Positions 16,947 to 26,627 of a stretch of 54,274 bases of DNA are shown here, piece after piece. The notes beneath the pieces are model-generated. The model searched no databases, was not told the origin of the DNA, and saw only the letters and a program-made list of their open reading frames with translations. The position numbers were made by a program, and so were the translations under genes. Within the stretch, counting starts at the first letter, position 1. Every line of letters begins with the position of its first letter. The stretch covers positions 1 to 54,274 of the forward strand of contig JAUNIR010000006.1 of the NCBI GenBank assembly GCA_030523345.1. The letters are read 5' to 3'. Source of the DNA: Lachnospiraceae bacterium (GTDB taxonomy: Bacteria > Bacillota > Clostridia > Lachnospirales > Lachnospiraceae).

Positions 16947-18386
16947 ATGAGTAAACTATCCGGTGAAAACGCGAAGCGCCTTTTTAGCTATATAAAGAGA
17001 AACGGTATTAAGGCATCATCTTATAAAGCTATAGAGCGACTTTTAGAAAAACCAAATAGAACAAATATAGCGGACAGCCAGGGAGAAGATGTATTTGATC
17101 TGATTTCTGATAAGGAGCAGGAAGAGTACGAACGTGAGATGAAATTTACTCACAGATATAAGTTCAGCGTAATAGTACCTGCATACGAGACTGGGACAAG
17201 ACGAATAAAAGAAATGATTTTTTCCGTTCTTTCACAGACTTATGATAATTTCGAATTGTGTATTGCGGATGCATCTGTATCGAATGAGGTCGAAGAGGCT
17301 GTAAAGTCTGTAAATTCGGATAAGATTAAGTATAAGAGATTACCAGAAAATAATGGTATTTCGGAAAATACAAATGAAGCGTTGAAAATGGCAACAGGGG
17401 AATATGTAGTATTTCTTGACCATGATGATATAATTACCAGAAACGCCTTATTTGAAGTGATGATGGTTCTTGAAAAGGGACTTAAAACCGAGAGTGGAAT
17501 ACTCACGAATGGCATAAAGCTTATTTATTCTGATGAAGATAAGTGTAATGATGATCTCACAGAATTCTTTGAGTGTAATAGAAAGCCTGATTTTGATATA
17601 AATCTTTTAAGGACCAACAATTATATATGCCATATGCTTACTGTAAGACGTGAGTTAGCTCTAAAATGTGGTGGTTTTAATAAAGAGTTTGATGGATCGC
17701 AGGATCATGACTTTATATTTAGATGTGTAGAAAATCTATCAAGGGATGAAATAGTCCATATTAATAAGGTTTTATACCATTGGAGGAGCCATGAAAGTTC
17801 TACGGCTACTAATCCTGAGTCTAAATTATATGCATATGATGCTGGAAAGCGTGCGGTAAAAGCTCATTTACAGCGTTTATCCATTGAAGCGGATGTAGAG
17901 GATACGCCACATCTTGGATTTTACAGGGTACGATATAAGGTCAGCGCAACTGATCTTACAAAAATAAAAATTATGACCCTTGATGAACTGAAATCACTAA
18001 GCTCTGATGAACTTAAAAATAGTGATTTTGAATATATAATGGTTCTTAATGATAATATTAAGCCAGAAAGTGCAGATTATTTTGAAGAAATGCTTGGACT
18101 ATTAAAGCAGGAAGAAACAGGATGCGTTGGTGGTTTAGTTATCAATAAGGGAAAGATTGAGAGTGCTGGATATAGCATCGATGAGAATGGTGAATTAAAG
18201 CCAGATTTCAATGGCCTTAATAAACATTTTTCCGGATATTTTAACAGAGCAAAAATTGTAAGAGAAGTTGACGGCGTGTGTACGGACTGTATGATGGTTA
18301 AGAAGTCAGCAGTAGACGAAGGCGGCGTCCTCAAAAAAGATAAAATAGTAGTTTATTGTCCGTATAGCGTGTTTAAGAGAGTGTAA
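16947..18386 (+). CDS. GT2 glycosyltransferase with a truncated second GT2-like half
   Basis: A 479-residue protein. The N-terminal GT2 domain is complete: FSVIVPAYETG (about 72-82), NNGISENTNEALKMATGEY, DHDD, and the acceptor region EFDGSQDHDFIFR followed by VLYHWRSHESS. These match domain 1 of the 679-residue tandem enzyme closely. The C-terminal 150 residues match parts of that enzyme's second domain (VLNDN, GCVGGLV, IESAGY, DCMMVKKS), but the nucleotide-binding start is lost and the frame stops before the LNDVDYCLR acceptor motif. It is likely active through the first domain only. It starts eight bases after the esterase stop. Confidence 0.87.
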   Translation: MSKLSGENAKRLFSYIKRNGIKASSYKAIERLLEKPNRTNIADSQGEDVFDLISDKEQEEYEREMKFTHRYKFSVIVPAYETGTRRIKEMIFSVLSQTYDNFELCIADASVSNEVEEAVKSVNSDKIKYKRLPENNGISENTNEALKMATGEYVVFLDHDDIITRNALFEVMMVLEKGLKTESGILTNGIKLIYSDEDKCNDDLTEFFECNRKPDFDINLLRTNNYICHMLTVRRELALKCGGFNKEFDGSQDHDFIFRCVENLSRDEIVHINKVLYHWRSHESSTATNPESKLYAYDAGKRAVKAHLQRLSIEADVEDTPHLGFYRVRYKVSATDLTKIKIMTLDELKSLSSDELKNSDFEYIMVLNDNIKPESADYFEEMLGLLKQEETGCVGGLVINKGKIESAGYSIDENGELKPDFNGLNKHFSGYFNRAKIVREVDGVCTDCMMVKKSAVDEGGVLKKDKIVVYCPYSVFKRV

Positions 18387-18389
18387 TTA

Positions 18390-19349
18390 ATGCCTAAAGT
18401 ATCGGTTATAATACCTAATTACAATGGAATAAAGTATATAGAGGATTGTCTTAATTCCCTTAAAACACAAACGTTCGATGATTTCGACATCTGGGTAATT
18501 GATAATGCTTCTACAGATGGCAGTGATGCTATAGTTGTAGAAAAATTCCCACTTGTAAAGTTTGTAGGACTCAAAGAAAATTATGGATTTTCAAGAGCTG
18601 TTAATGAGGGTCTTTTACGCACAAGAAATTCAAAGTATGTAATACTCTTAAATGCAGATACAAAGGCAGAACCTGAATTTGTGGAAATGCTATATGAGGC
18701 TATAGAAAAGGACGACAAGATATTTTCAGTATCTTCTAAAATGATTCAGATGTTTGCACCTGATAAGTATGATGGTGCGGGTGATTTATATTGTTGCCTT
18801 GGCTGGGCATTTGCACTCGGTAAGGATAAAAAGCTAGGAAGATATGATAAAGAATGTAATATCTTCTCTGCATGTGGTGGGGCAGCTATATACAGAAGAG
18901 AGCTCTTTGAGGAAATTGGATATTTTGATGAACTTCATTTTGCTTATTTAGAAGATGTTGATATAGGATATAGAGCACGTATTATGGGATACGTGAATAG
19001 GTATACGCCTAAGGCAGTTGTTTATCATGCTGGATCTGGCATCACAGGCAGCAGATATAATTCATTCAAGGTTAGAATTGCAGCCAGAAACAGTTGGTAT
19101 GTAATATTTAAAAACATGCCTACACTTCAGATTATTATTAATTTGCCATTTATTTTATTTGGTTTTTTTGTTAAGAGTTTGTTCTTCATTATGAAAGGGT
19201 TTGGAAGAGAGTATCTTTCAGGAATGAAGAGAGGATATCTTATGTGTACAGAGGGTAAGAAATATCCTTACTCATCTCAGTTTTTAGGAAATTACGTAAA
19301 GATTCAGTTGGAATTATGGCTGAATATGTTTAGAAGGATTTTAGGATAA
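18390..19349 (+). CDS. GT2 glycosyltransferase (WbbL/rhamnosyltransferase-like)
   Basis: A 319-residue cytoplasmic enzyme with a C-terminal membrane-associating hydrophobic patch (about 248-270). Motifs in order: VSVIIPNYNGIKYI, VIDNASTDGS, ENYGFSRAVNEG, LLNADT, SACGGAAIYRRELF, YLEDVDIGYRARIMG, and YHAGSGITGSRYN. This layout is that of WbbL-type GT2 enzymes, many of which add rhamnose from dTDP-rhamnose. With rmlA and rmlC in the locus a rhamnosyl role is reasonable but not shown. It begins three bases after the previous stop and abuts the next start exactly. Confidence 0.88.
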   Translation: MPKVSVIIPNYNGIKYIEDCLNSLKTQTFDDFDIWVIDNASTDGSDAIVVEKFPLVKFVGLKENYGFSRAVNEGLLRTRNSKYVILLNADTKAEPEFVEMLYEAIEKDDKIFSVSSKMIQMFAPDKYDGAGDLYCCLGWAFALGKDKKLGRYDKECNIFSACGGAAIYRRELFEEIGYFDELHFAYLEDVDIGYRARIMGYVNRYTPKAVVYHAGSGITGSRYNSFKVRIAARNSWYVIFKNMPTLQIIINLPFILFGFFVKSLFFIMKGFGREYLSGMKRGYLMCTEGKKYPYSSQFLGNYVKIQLELWLNMFRRILG

Positions 19350-20759
19350 ATGATTAAGGACAATCAGCGAATACTAAATCAGATACATGTTGTTCTTGAC
19401 GCTATTGTAACTGCACTTATGTATATTGCAGCATGGTGGTTTAAGTTCCAGTCAGGAATTATTGATTCGGGATATGCTCTGTCAAGACAGTATTATTTTA
19501 GAGCACTTTACATTATTGTGCCGGCATATTTAATCTTGTATTATCAGTTTGATCTGTACGGATCAAAGCGTGTTAGTGGCAGAAAAAGGGAACTTTTTAA
19601 TGTCATTAAGGCTAATGCAGTAGGAATTGTTGGATGTATAGTTATCCTCTACATGATTAATCAGTCACACTTCTCAAGAGAAATGATTTTCTTCTTTGGA
19701 ATGTTCAATATTGTGGCCATTACTGCAGAGAGAAACGCAATCAGATATTGCTTAAGATATTTCAGAAAGAAAGGCTTTAACCTAAAGCACATACTTCTCG
19801 TAGGTTATTCGAAATCTGCCGAGATGTATATTAATAGAATCCGTATGAATCCTCAATGGGGATACAATATTCGTGGTGTTCTTGATAACAAAGTTGAAGC
19901 GGGAACTATGTATAAAGGAATTAAGGTTCTTGGAAAGATTGAGAATCTTTCGGTTATTCTTCCTGAAAACAAGTTAGACGAAATTGTTATTACACTTCCT
20001 CTTGAAGAGTACGGTAAGCTTGAAAAAATCGTTGCTCTATGCGAAAAATCAGGTGTTCATACTAAGTTCGTTCCTGATTATTCAGACTTTATTTCAGGCC
20101 GTCTTGTTACTGAAGACATGCAGGGACTCCCTGTTATAAATATTAGAGCTATTCCTTTGGCGAATGCTTTTAATAAGATAGTTAAGCGTTTTGTGGATAT
20201 TGTTACAGCGATAATTGGTATAATTATTTCTTCTCCTGTAATGCTTGCCACAGCTATTGCTATTAAGAGTACAAGTAAGGGACCTCTTATTTTCAAGCAG
20301 GAGCGTGTAGGACTTCATAACAAGCCATTTTATGTTTATAAGTTTAGAACTATGTATATTAAGGAAGAACTTGATGAGGAGTTACAGGACATAAATTGGA
20401 CTACAAGAGATGATCCTAGAGTTACAAAGGTAGGAAAATTCCTAAGAAAGACAAGTATTGATGAGCTCCCTCAGTTTTTCAATATTTTATATGGTCAGAT
20501 GTCACTTGTCGGACCTCGTCCTGAGCAGACAGCATTCGTAGAGCAGTATAAGGAAGAAATTCCTAGATATATGATTAAGCATCAGGTACGTCCAGGTCTT
20601 ACAGGTTGGGCACAGGTTAATGGACTTAGAGGCGATACATCCATTGAGGAACGTATTGAGCATGACTTGTATTATATTGAAAACTGGACGCTAGGATTTG
20701 ATATAAAAATAATGTTTTTAACTATCTTTAAAGGCTTTGTTAATAAGAATGCGTACTAA
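19350..20759 (+). CDS. Polyprenyl-phosphate hexose-1-phosphate transferase (chain initiator)
   Basis: A 469-residue membrane protein that starts a polysaccharide by moving a sugar-phosphate from a nucleotide sugar to undecaprenyl phosphate. About four spans occupy residues 12-125, then a Rossmann-like CoA-binding-type domain (about 140-260), then the catalytic bacterial sugar transferase domain from about 275. Seen there: the membrane-embedded helix, KFRTM, DDPRVTKVGKFLRKTSIDELPQ in two short runs with the catalytic Asp371-Glu372, VGPRPE, and GLTGWAQVNG. The length and order fit WbaP/CpsE-like enzymes that use glucose-1-P or galactose-1-P. It starts directly at the preceding stop. Confidence 0.95.
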   Translation: MIKDNQRILNQIHVVLDAIVTALMYIAAWWFKFQSGIIDSGYALSRQYYFRALYIIVPAYLILYYQFDLYGSKRVSGRKRELFNVIKANAVGIVGCIVILYMINQSHFSREMIFFFGMFNIVAITAERNAIRYCLRYFRKKGFNLKHILLVGYSKSAEMYINRIRMNPQWGYNIRGVLDNKVEAGTMYKGIKVLGKIENLSVILPENKLDEIVITLPLEEYGKLEKIVALCEKSGVHTKFVPDYSDFISGRLVTEDMQGLPVINIRAIPLANAFNKIVKRFVDIVTAIIGIIISSPVMLATAIAIKSTSKGPLIFKQERVGLHNKPFYVYKFRTMYIKEELDEELQDINWTTRDDPRVTKVGKFLRKTSIDELPQFFNILYGQMSLVGPRPEQTAFVEQYKEEIPRYMIKHQVRPGLTGWAQVNGLRGDTSIEERIEHDLYYIENWTLGFDIKIMFLTIFKGFVNKNAY

Positions 20760-21732
20760 TGTTAATGTAGTAATTCCGGCATACAAACCGGATGAAAAGT
20801 TAATAAAGATATTTAAAATGATGGAAACTCAGACTGCAAGAGTTTCTAAAATCATTGTTATGAATACATGTCAGGATGCTAAAAACTGTGAAAGAGTGGA
20901 TAGCGATGAAGTTACCAAGTTATGTGATAAGTCCGGCTATAAAATAGATAAAGATTTTATAGAAATTCACAATATACGTAAAGAGGATTTTGATCATGGT
21001 GCTACAAGAAATGCAGGGGCATCTCATGTAAGCGATGACTGTGATTATGTTCTTTTTATGACACAGGATGCAGTTCCTGAAAATGATAAACTGATAGAGA
21101 ATCTCTTAAAGCCATTCAGCGATGAAAGCAATGGTAATAAGATTGGTGTAGCTTACGGAAGACAGCTTGCAACAGATAGTTCATCTTTAGCGGAGAAATT
21201 CACACGAGGATTTAACTATCCTGATGAGGATAGGATTAAGACTGTAGATGATATTGGTACAATAGGAATTAAGGCATTCTTTTGTTCTAACGTATGTGCG
21301 CTTTATAGAAGAGAAGTTCTAAATGAGCTTGGAGGCTTTGTAAATAAAGCCATATTCAATGAAGACATGGTATTTGCTAATAAGCTTTTAAAGAGTGGAT
21401 ACAATATTGCCTATGCATCAAAGGCAACGGTAATTCATACCCATGAGTATTCTGGAATGCAGCAGTTTAAGAGAAATTTTGATTTAGCTGTTTCTCAGAA
21501 AATGAACCCACAGGCTTTTGAAGGAATATCATCAGAGTCAGAGGGTGTGAAATATGTGATAGCGGCCTTTAAGTATTTTTGTAAGAATAAAAGACCATTT
21601 ACAATAATTCCATTTGGAATAAATTGTGTTTATAAGTATCTAGGATACAGAAAAGGTAAGAATTACGAGAGGCTATCTAAAGGACAAATTATGAAGTATA
21701 CGTCGAACAAGGCGTTTTTTGAAAAAATTTAG
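20749..21732 (+). CDS. GT2 glycosyltransferase, rhamnosyltransferase-like
   Basis: A 327-residue enzyme with VNVVIPAYKPDEKL at the start, KEDFDHGATRNAG, LFMTQDAVPEN, and CSNVCALYRREVLNELGGF then NEDMVFANKLLKSGY. The DHGATRN and MTQDA pair is characteristic of GT2 proteins annotated as rhamnosyltransferases. It closes the glycosyltransferase series. I chose ATG 20749, overlapping the previous gene by 11 bases; an in-frame TTG at 20737 would add four residues but has no space for a ribosome binding site. Donor specificity is inferred from the family and from the rml genes. Confidence 0.85.
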   Translation: MRTNVNVVIPAYKPDEKLIKIFKMMETQTARVSKIIVMNTCQDAKNCERVDSDEVTKLCDKSGYKIDKDFIEIHNIRKEDFDHGATRNAGASHVSDDCDYVLFMTQDAVPENDKLIENLLKPFSDESNGNKIGVAYGRQLATDSSSLAEKFTRGFNYPDEDRIKTVDDIGTIGIKAFFCSNVCALYRREVLNELGGFVNKAIFNEDMVFANKLLKSGYNIAYASKATVIHTHEYSGMQQFKRNFDLAVSQKMNPQAFEGISSESEGVKYVIAAFKYFCKNKRPFTIIPFGINCVYKYLGYRKGKNYERLSKGQIMKYTSNKAFFEKI

Positions 21733-21782
21733 TCTAATATGGAATTATAAAGTATAGAGTATAAATAAAAGGAGAGCATTTT

Positions 21783-23621
21783 ATGTGCGGAATAGTTGGA
21801 TATGTAGGTAAAAATCAGGCGGCCCCAATTCTTTTAGAGGGACTATCAAGGCTTGAATATAGAGGATATGACTCAGCAGGTATTGTTATTCGTGACGGTG
21901 AAAAAGATGCTGAAGTAGTTAAAGCAAAAGGAAAGCTCATCAATCTGTATGAGAAGACTAATGACGGTAATGATGTTAAGGGTCACTGCGGTATTGGCCA
22001 TACAAGATGGGCTACGCATGGCGAACCATCAGAAATCAATGCTCATCCACATGTATCAGATGATATGAATGTTGTAGCTGTTCATAATGGTATTATTGAA
22101 AACTACCAGGAACTTAAGGATAAGCTTTTAAGAAAGGGATATGAGTTTTACTCACAGACAGATACAGAAATCCTTACAAAGCTTGTAGATTATTACTATA
22201 AAAAGTATCAGGTTGGACCTATCGATGCTATTGCTAAGACTATGGTTCGTGTTCGCGGAACATACGCTCTTGCAGTAATGTTTAAGGACTATCCTAATGA
22301 GATTTATGTTGCCAGAAAAGACTCACCTCTTATTCTCGGTGAAACAGATGGGGATTGCTTCCTTGCATCAGACGTTCCAGCCATTCTTAAGTACACAAGA
22401 AGCGTATATTATATAGAAAATATGGAGATGGCACGTCTTCATGATGGTAAGTGTGATATCTATAACCTTGATGGTGATATTGTACCAAAGGAAAAGGTTG
22501 AAATTACATGGGATGCTGAAGCTGCTGAAAAGGGTGGATATGAGCATTTCATGATGAAGGAAATCCACGAGCAGCCAAAGATTATTGCAGATACATTTAA
22601 TTCGGTACTTAAAGATGGAAAGATTGATTTATCAGAAGTAGGTCTTTCAGAAGAAGAGATGAAGAAAATCTCTAGAATTAATATCGTAGCTTGTGGTTCT
22701 GCATATCACGTAGGTATGGTTGCACAGTATGTTATTGAAGATATGTGTAGAATACCTGTAAGAGTAGAGCTTGCTTCAGAATTCAGATATAGGAAGCCAC
22801 TTCTTAACGACGAAGATTTTGTAATAGCTATTAGCCAGTCTGGTGAAACAGAAGATACTAAAAAGGCTGTTATAGAAGCGAAAGAGCTTGGTGCAAATAC
22901 ACTGGCAATCGTTAATGTTGTAGGTTCATCAATTGCAAGAGATGCTGATAACGTATTTTATACATTAGCTGGACCTGAAATCTCAGTTGCTACAACTAAA
23001 GCATACAGTGCCCAGCTTATTGCAATATACGCTATTGCTATAGAACTCGGAAGAGTAAAAGGAACTGTGGATGCCGAGAAATATGATTACTTCATAAAGG
23101 AAATTCAGTCGCTTCCTGATAAGATTGAAAAGATTATCGAGAATAAAGAGAGAATCCAGTGGATTGCTAATAAATTTGCTTATGCTAAAGATGTATTCTT
23201 CATTGGAAGAGGTCTTGACTACGCAGTATGTCTTGAGGGATCTCTTAAGATGAAGGAAATTAGTTATATTCATTCTGAGGCATATGCAGCAGGAGAATTA
23301 AAGCATGGTCCTATAGCTCTTATTGATGATGGAATTTTAGTTATTTCGTGTCTTACACAGGAAGATTTATATGAAAAAACTACAAGTAATATGACAGAAG
23401 TTAAGGCGAGAGGAGCTGTTCTCTTAGCGGTTACAACTTATGGCCATTACAATATTGAAGATAATGCAAATTATGTTACATATATTCCAAAGACAGACGA
23501 GCATTTTATGGCATCTCTTTCAGTAGTGCCAATGCAGCTCATGGGTTATTACTTAAGTGTGGCAAGAGGAATTGATGTTGATAAGCCTAAGAATCTTGCA
23601 AAGTCTGTAACAGTAGAATAG
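21783..23621 (+). CDS. glmS: Glutamine-fructose-6-phosphate aminotransferase GlmS
   Basis: A 612-residue enzyme making glucosamine-6-phosphate for peptidoglycan and amino sugars. After Met1, Cys2 in CGIVGYVG is the glutaminase nucleophile. EYRGYDSAG, GHTRWATHG and HNGIIENY follow in the class II amidotransferase half. Two SIS sugar-isomerase domains come next (CGSAYHVG, ISQSGETEDT, GRGLDYAVCLEGSLKMKEIS in two short runs, ELKHGPIAL), ending NLAKSVTVE. AAAGGAGAG sits just before ATG. Only 50 bases separate it from the previous gene, which is too short for a glmS ribozyme. It probably supplies the amino sugars of wall and surface polymers. Confidence 0.98.
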   Translation: MCGIVGYVGKNQAAPILLEGLSRLEYRGYDSAGIVIRDGEKDAEVVKAKGKLINLYEKTNDGNDVKGHCGIGHTRWATHGEPSEINAHPHVSDDMNVVAVHNGIIENYQELKDKLLRKGYEFYSQTDTEILTKLVDYYYKKYQVGPIDAIAKTMVRVRGTYALAVMFKDYPNEIYVARKDSPLILGETDGDCFLASDVPAILKYTRSVYYIENMEMARLHDGKCDIYNLDGDIVPKEKVEITWDAEAAEKGGYEHFMMKEIHEQPKIIADTFNSVLKDGKIDLSEVGLSEEEMKKISRINIVACGSAYHVGMVAQYVIEDMCRIPVRVELASEFRYRKPLLNDEDFVIAISQSGETEDTKKAVIEAKELGANTLAIVNVVGSSIARDADNVFYTLAGPEISVATTKAYSAQLIAIYAIAIELGRVKGTVDAEKYDYFIKEIQSLPDKIEKIIENKERIQWIANKFAYAKDVFFIGRGLDYAVCLEGSLKMKEISYIHSEAYAAGELKHGPIALIDDGILVISCLTQEDLYEKTTSNMTEVKARGAVLLAVTTYGHYNIEDNANYVTYIPKTDEHFMASLSVVPMQLMGYYLSVARGIDVDKPKNLAKSVTVE

Positions 23622-23630
23622 GAAAGATAG

Positions 23631-25115
23631 ATGTCAGAAAAGTATTGTTCAATGTGCTTTCGTTCTGAGAGCGCAGCAGGAAAAATGATGGAACTTCCAG
23701 GTAATCTGTGTGTGTGTCAGGATTGCCTTCAGAAGACAATGGATACAATGTCCTCATTCACAATGCCTGGTTTTCAGGGCATGGATGTAAAGGGACAGGT
23801 TGATGAAGAAAACACTTCGGATGAAGCTGAGAATAAGGAAGTGAATAGCGAAGAAAAGTCTGACGAAAAGACCTCTTCTAATAATTCAAATAACCAAAAT
23901 AATCCTTTTGGTGGATTTCCAAATGTAAGCTTTATGAATATGGCGGATTTCCAGAATCTTCTTGGTGGTGGGAGATCTAGAGTAAAGAAGAAAAAGCAGG
24001 TACCAGAAGAGGAAAGAGTACCGCTTATTGATATTAAAGATATACCAGAACCACATAAGCTAAAGGAAATGTTAGACGAGTATGTGGTAGGTCAGGAACA
24101 GGCAAAGAGAATTGTTTCTGTAGGAGTATATAATCACTATAAAAGAGTTGCAGCAGAGGGCATGAAGCGAGACCAGTTTGAGGATGGTCTTTATGATGTA
24201 GAGATTGAAAAGTCCAACATGCTTATGATTGGGCCTACGGGTTGTGGAAAGACCTATCTAGTTAAGACATTGGCTAAGCTTCTTAATGTACCGCTTGCAA
24301 TTGCCGATGCTACTTCACTTACGGAAGCAGGATATATTGGTGACGATATTGAGAGCGTAGTAAGTAAGCTGTTAGCGGCAGCAGATAATGATGTTGAGAA
24401 GGCTGAGACCGGTATTATCTATATCGATGAAATAGATAAGCTTGCTAAGAAAAAAGATGCTCATACAAGAGATATTAATGGAGAAAGCGTACAGCAAGGT
24501 ATGCTCAAACTGTTAGAAGGTGCTGACGTAGAAGTACCAGTTGGCTCCAATTCAAAAAATGCTATGGTACCTCTTGAGACAATTAATACAAATAATATTT
24601 TATTTATTTGTGGTGGCGCATTTCCTGATCTTGATGAAATAATTAAGCAGAGACTTAGAAAGCAGACATCAATTGGATTTAATGCAGAGCTTAGGGACAA
24701 GTTTGACAAGAGAAAAGACATTTTATCAGAGGTAAAGACTGAAGATATTAAGAAATATGGTCTTATCCCAGAATTTATTGGAAGACTTCCTGTTGTGTAC
24801 ACAATGGAAGGGCTCACTAAAGATATGCTTGTAAAGATACTTAAAGAGCCAAAGAATGCTCTTGTAAAGCAGTATCAGAAGTTATTATCAATGGATGAAG
24901 TAAAGCTCGAGTTTGATGATGACGCTTTAGAAGTAATAGCTGAAAAAGCATATGAAAAAGATACAGGTGCCAGAGCACTTAGATCTATTGTAGAAGAACT
25001 CATGCTGGATATCATGTATGAAATTCCAAAGGATAAGAATATTGGACGTGTAGTTATTACAAAAGACTATATCGAAGGAACAGGCGGACCTGTTATTGAA
25101 ATGAGGACATTATAA
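23631..25115 (+). CDS. clpX: ClpX-type AAA+ unfoldase with an acidic linker
   Basis: A 494-residue protein, about 70 longer than typical ClpX. The N-terminal zinc-binding domain keeps C6, C9, C29 and C32. Residues about 55-120 are an added Glu/Asp/Ser/Asn-rich linker. The AAA+ core has Walker A GPTGCGKT (201-208), pore-loop GYIG (234-237, normally GYVG), Walker B IIYIDE (262-267) and an IGF loop (348-350) for docking to ClpP. No clpP is adjacent. It lies nine bases after glmS and shares one base with the MBOAT gene. It may be a second, specialised ClpX; whether another copy exists cannot be seen here. Confidence 0.88.
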   Translation: MSEKYCSMCFRSESAAGKMMELPGNLCVCQDCLQKTMDTMSSFTMPGFQGMDVKGQVDEENTSDEAENKEVNSEEKSDEKTSSNNSNNQNNPFGGFPNVSFMNMADFQNLLGGGRSRVKKKKQVPEEERVPLIDIKDIPEPHKLKEMLDEYVVGQEQAKRIVSVGVYNHYKRVAAEGMKRDQFEDGLYDVEIEKSNMLMIGPTGCGKTYLVKTLAKLLNVPLAIADATSLTEAGYIGDDIESVVSKLLAAADNDVEKAETGIIYIDEIDKLAKKKDAHTRDINGESVQQGMLKLLEGADVEVPVGSNSKNAMVPLETINTNNILFICGGAFPDLDEIIKQRLRKQTSIGFNAELRDKFDKRKDILSEVKTEDIKKYGLIPEFIGRLPVVYTMEGLTKDMLVKILKEPKNALVKQYQKLLSMDEVKLEFDDDALEVIAEKAYEKDTGARALRSIVEELMLDIMYEIPKDKNIGRVVITKDYIEGTGGPVIEMRTL

Positions 25116-26617
25116 TGTCATTTAGTTCAGTTTCATTTTTTGTGTTTATGATTGCGGTATTTCTCATTTACTGGGGAATACCGCATAAATTTAAATATAT
25201 GCTACTCATATGTGCAAACATAGCATTTTATGGAAGCTTTGGAGTTAAATTTATTCCTGTACTACTTGTTGAAGTAATTATAGCTTTTGTACTTGCAATT
25301 GCCATAGAGAACAAAAAGGCAGAGAAAAAGCAGACCAAATTACTAATTTGCATTGGGATAATTTTGACTGTTTTACCTTTGTTGTTTTTCAAGTATCTTA
25401 ATTTCGCAATATATACTGTAGATAAGGTTTTAAGTAAAATCACAGTTCCGGTAAATGATCATACTCTAAAAATAATAGCTCCTATAGGTATATCATTTTA
25501 CACATTTGAGTTATTATCTTATATAATTGATGTTTATTCAGGCAAAACTAAGGCTGAAAAAAATATATTAAGGCTTTTTGTTTTTGCATCGTTCTTTCCA
25601 AATATCACATCAGGTCCTATTGAAAGAGCGAATAGTTTTCTTAAACAGCTTGATATGGAAAAGGAGTTTAACTATGACAGATCTGTATCAGGATTAAGAC
25701 TTGTGATGCTTGGAATGGTCAAAAAGATCTGCGGCGCAGATGTCCTTAAACAGTATGCAGATGTGGTGTTCTCTAATGTGTATGGGTACAGAGGCCCGAT
25801 TTTTATAATTGCAATTATCTTATATACATTTGAAATATATCTTGATTTCTCCGGTTATACAGATATGGCAAGAGGCTTTGCTAGGATGTTAGGCTTTGAG
25901 CTCACGGAAAATTTCAAATCTCCATACCTGTCTGCAAGCGTTTCAGAGTTCTGGAGAAGATGGCATATTTCCTTATCACAGTGGTTAAGAGACTATATAT
26001 ATATTCCTCTTGGAGGAAGTAGATGTTCTAAGATTAGAAAGTATATTAATCTTATGGCTACATTTCTAGTAAGCGGTATATGGCATGGCGCTAGCTTTAC
26101 ATTTATTGTGTGGGGATTGCTTCACGGAATATATCAGTGTATTAGTGATTTTGTATCGAATATAGTGAAAAACAAAGCCAACGCATCAAAATATAACACA
26201 GATATGCAAAATAATACGCAAATAAGGAGCGATAATAGTCCGTTAAAGTGGTTGAAAATTGCTGTTACATTTGTTCTCGTCAGCTATGCCTGGATGTTCT
26301 TTAGGGCAAATTCACTTACAGATGCCAAATACATTACTATGAATATGTTTAGTGGAGACAACTTTTACGGACAGATGCTACAGATGGGATTTCTAAACGT
26401 AGCTTCTTATGTAGGTGTGATTTTAATTATAGCTATAACGATTGCCTATGATATTTATAACGAGAAATTGTCTATATGTGGGACTAACATAATTGAGAAG
26501 TTTTCGCAGCTTAAATTCATAGTTAGGTGGGCTATTTATATTATACTAGGGGTGTTGATAGTAGTACTTCGTTCTCATGTGGGAGCGGGTGCTGAGTTTA
26601 TATATTTTAAGTTTTAG
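25115..26617 (+). CDS. MBOAT O-acyltransferase (DltB/AlgI-like)
   Basis: A 500-residue polytopic membrane protein with about eleven spans. MBOAT markers are FWRRWHISLSQWLRDYIYIP followed by LGGSR, and SGIWHGASFTFIVWG with the catalytic-type His324. Proteins of this class pass acyl (often acetyl) groups through the membrane for transfer to an external polymer such as alginate, teichoic acid or peptidoglycan. The next gene encodes an SGNH-like partner, as in many such systems. ATG shares the last base of the clpX stop codon. Confidence 0.93.
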   Translation: MSFSSVSFFVFMIAVFLIYWGIPHKFKYMLLICANIAFYGSFGVKFIPVLLVEVIIAFVLAIAIENKKAEKKQTKLLICIGIILTVLPLLFFKYLNFAIYTVDKVLSKITVPVNDHTLKIIAPIGISFYTFELLSYIIDVYSGKTKAEKNILRLFVFASFFPNITSGPIERANSFLKQLDMEKEFNYDRSVSGLRLVMLGMVKKICGADVLKQYADVVFSNVYGYRGPIFIIAIILYTFEIYLDFSGYTDMARGFARMLGFELTENFKSPYLSASVSEFWRRWHISLSQWLRDYIYIPLGGSRCSKIRKYINLMATFLVSGIWHGASFTFIVWGLLHGIYQCISDFVSNIVKNKANASKYNTDMQNNTQIRSDNSPLKWLKIAVTFVLVSYAWMFFRANSLTDAKYITMNMFSGDNFYGQMLQMGFLNVASYVGVILIIAITIAYDIYNEKLSICGTNIIEKFSQLKFIVRWAIYIILGVLIVVLRSHVGAGAEFIYFKF

Positions 26618-26627
26618 TTAAAAGTAT

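Noticed and set aside
21733-21782. glmS ribozyme
   Set aside because: Only 50 bases lie between the genes, and no catalytic core is present. The full ribozyme needs well over 100 bases.
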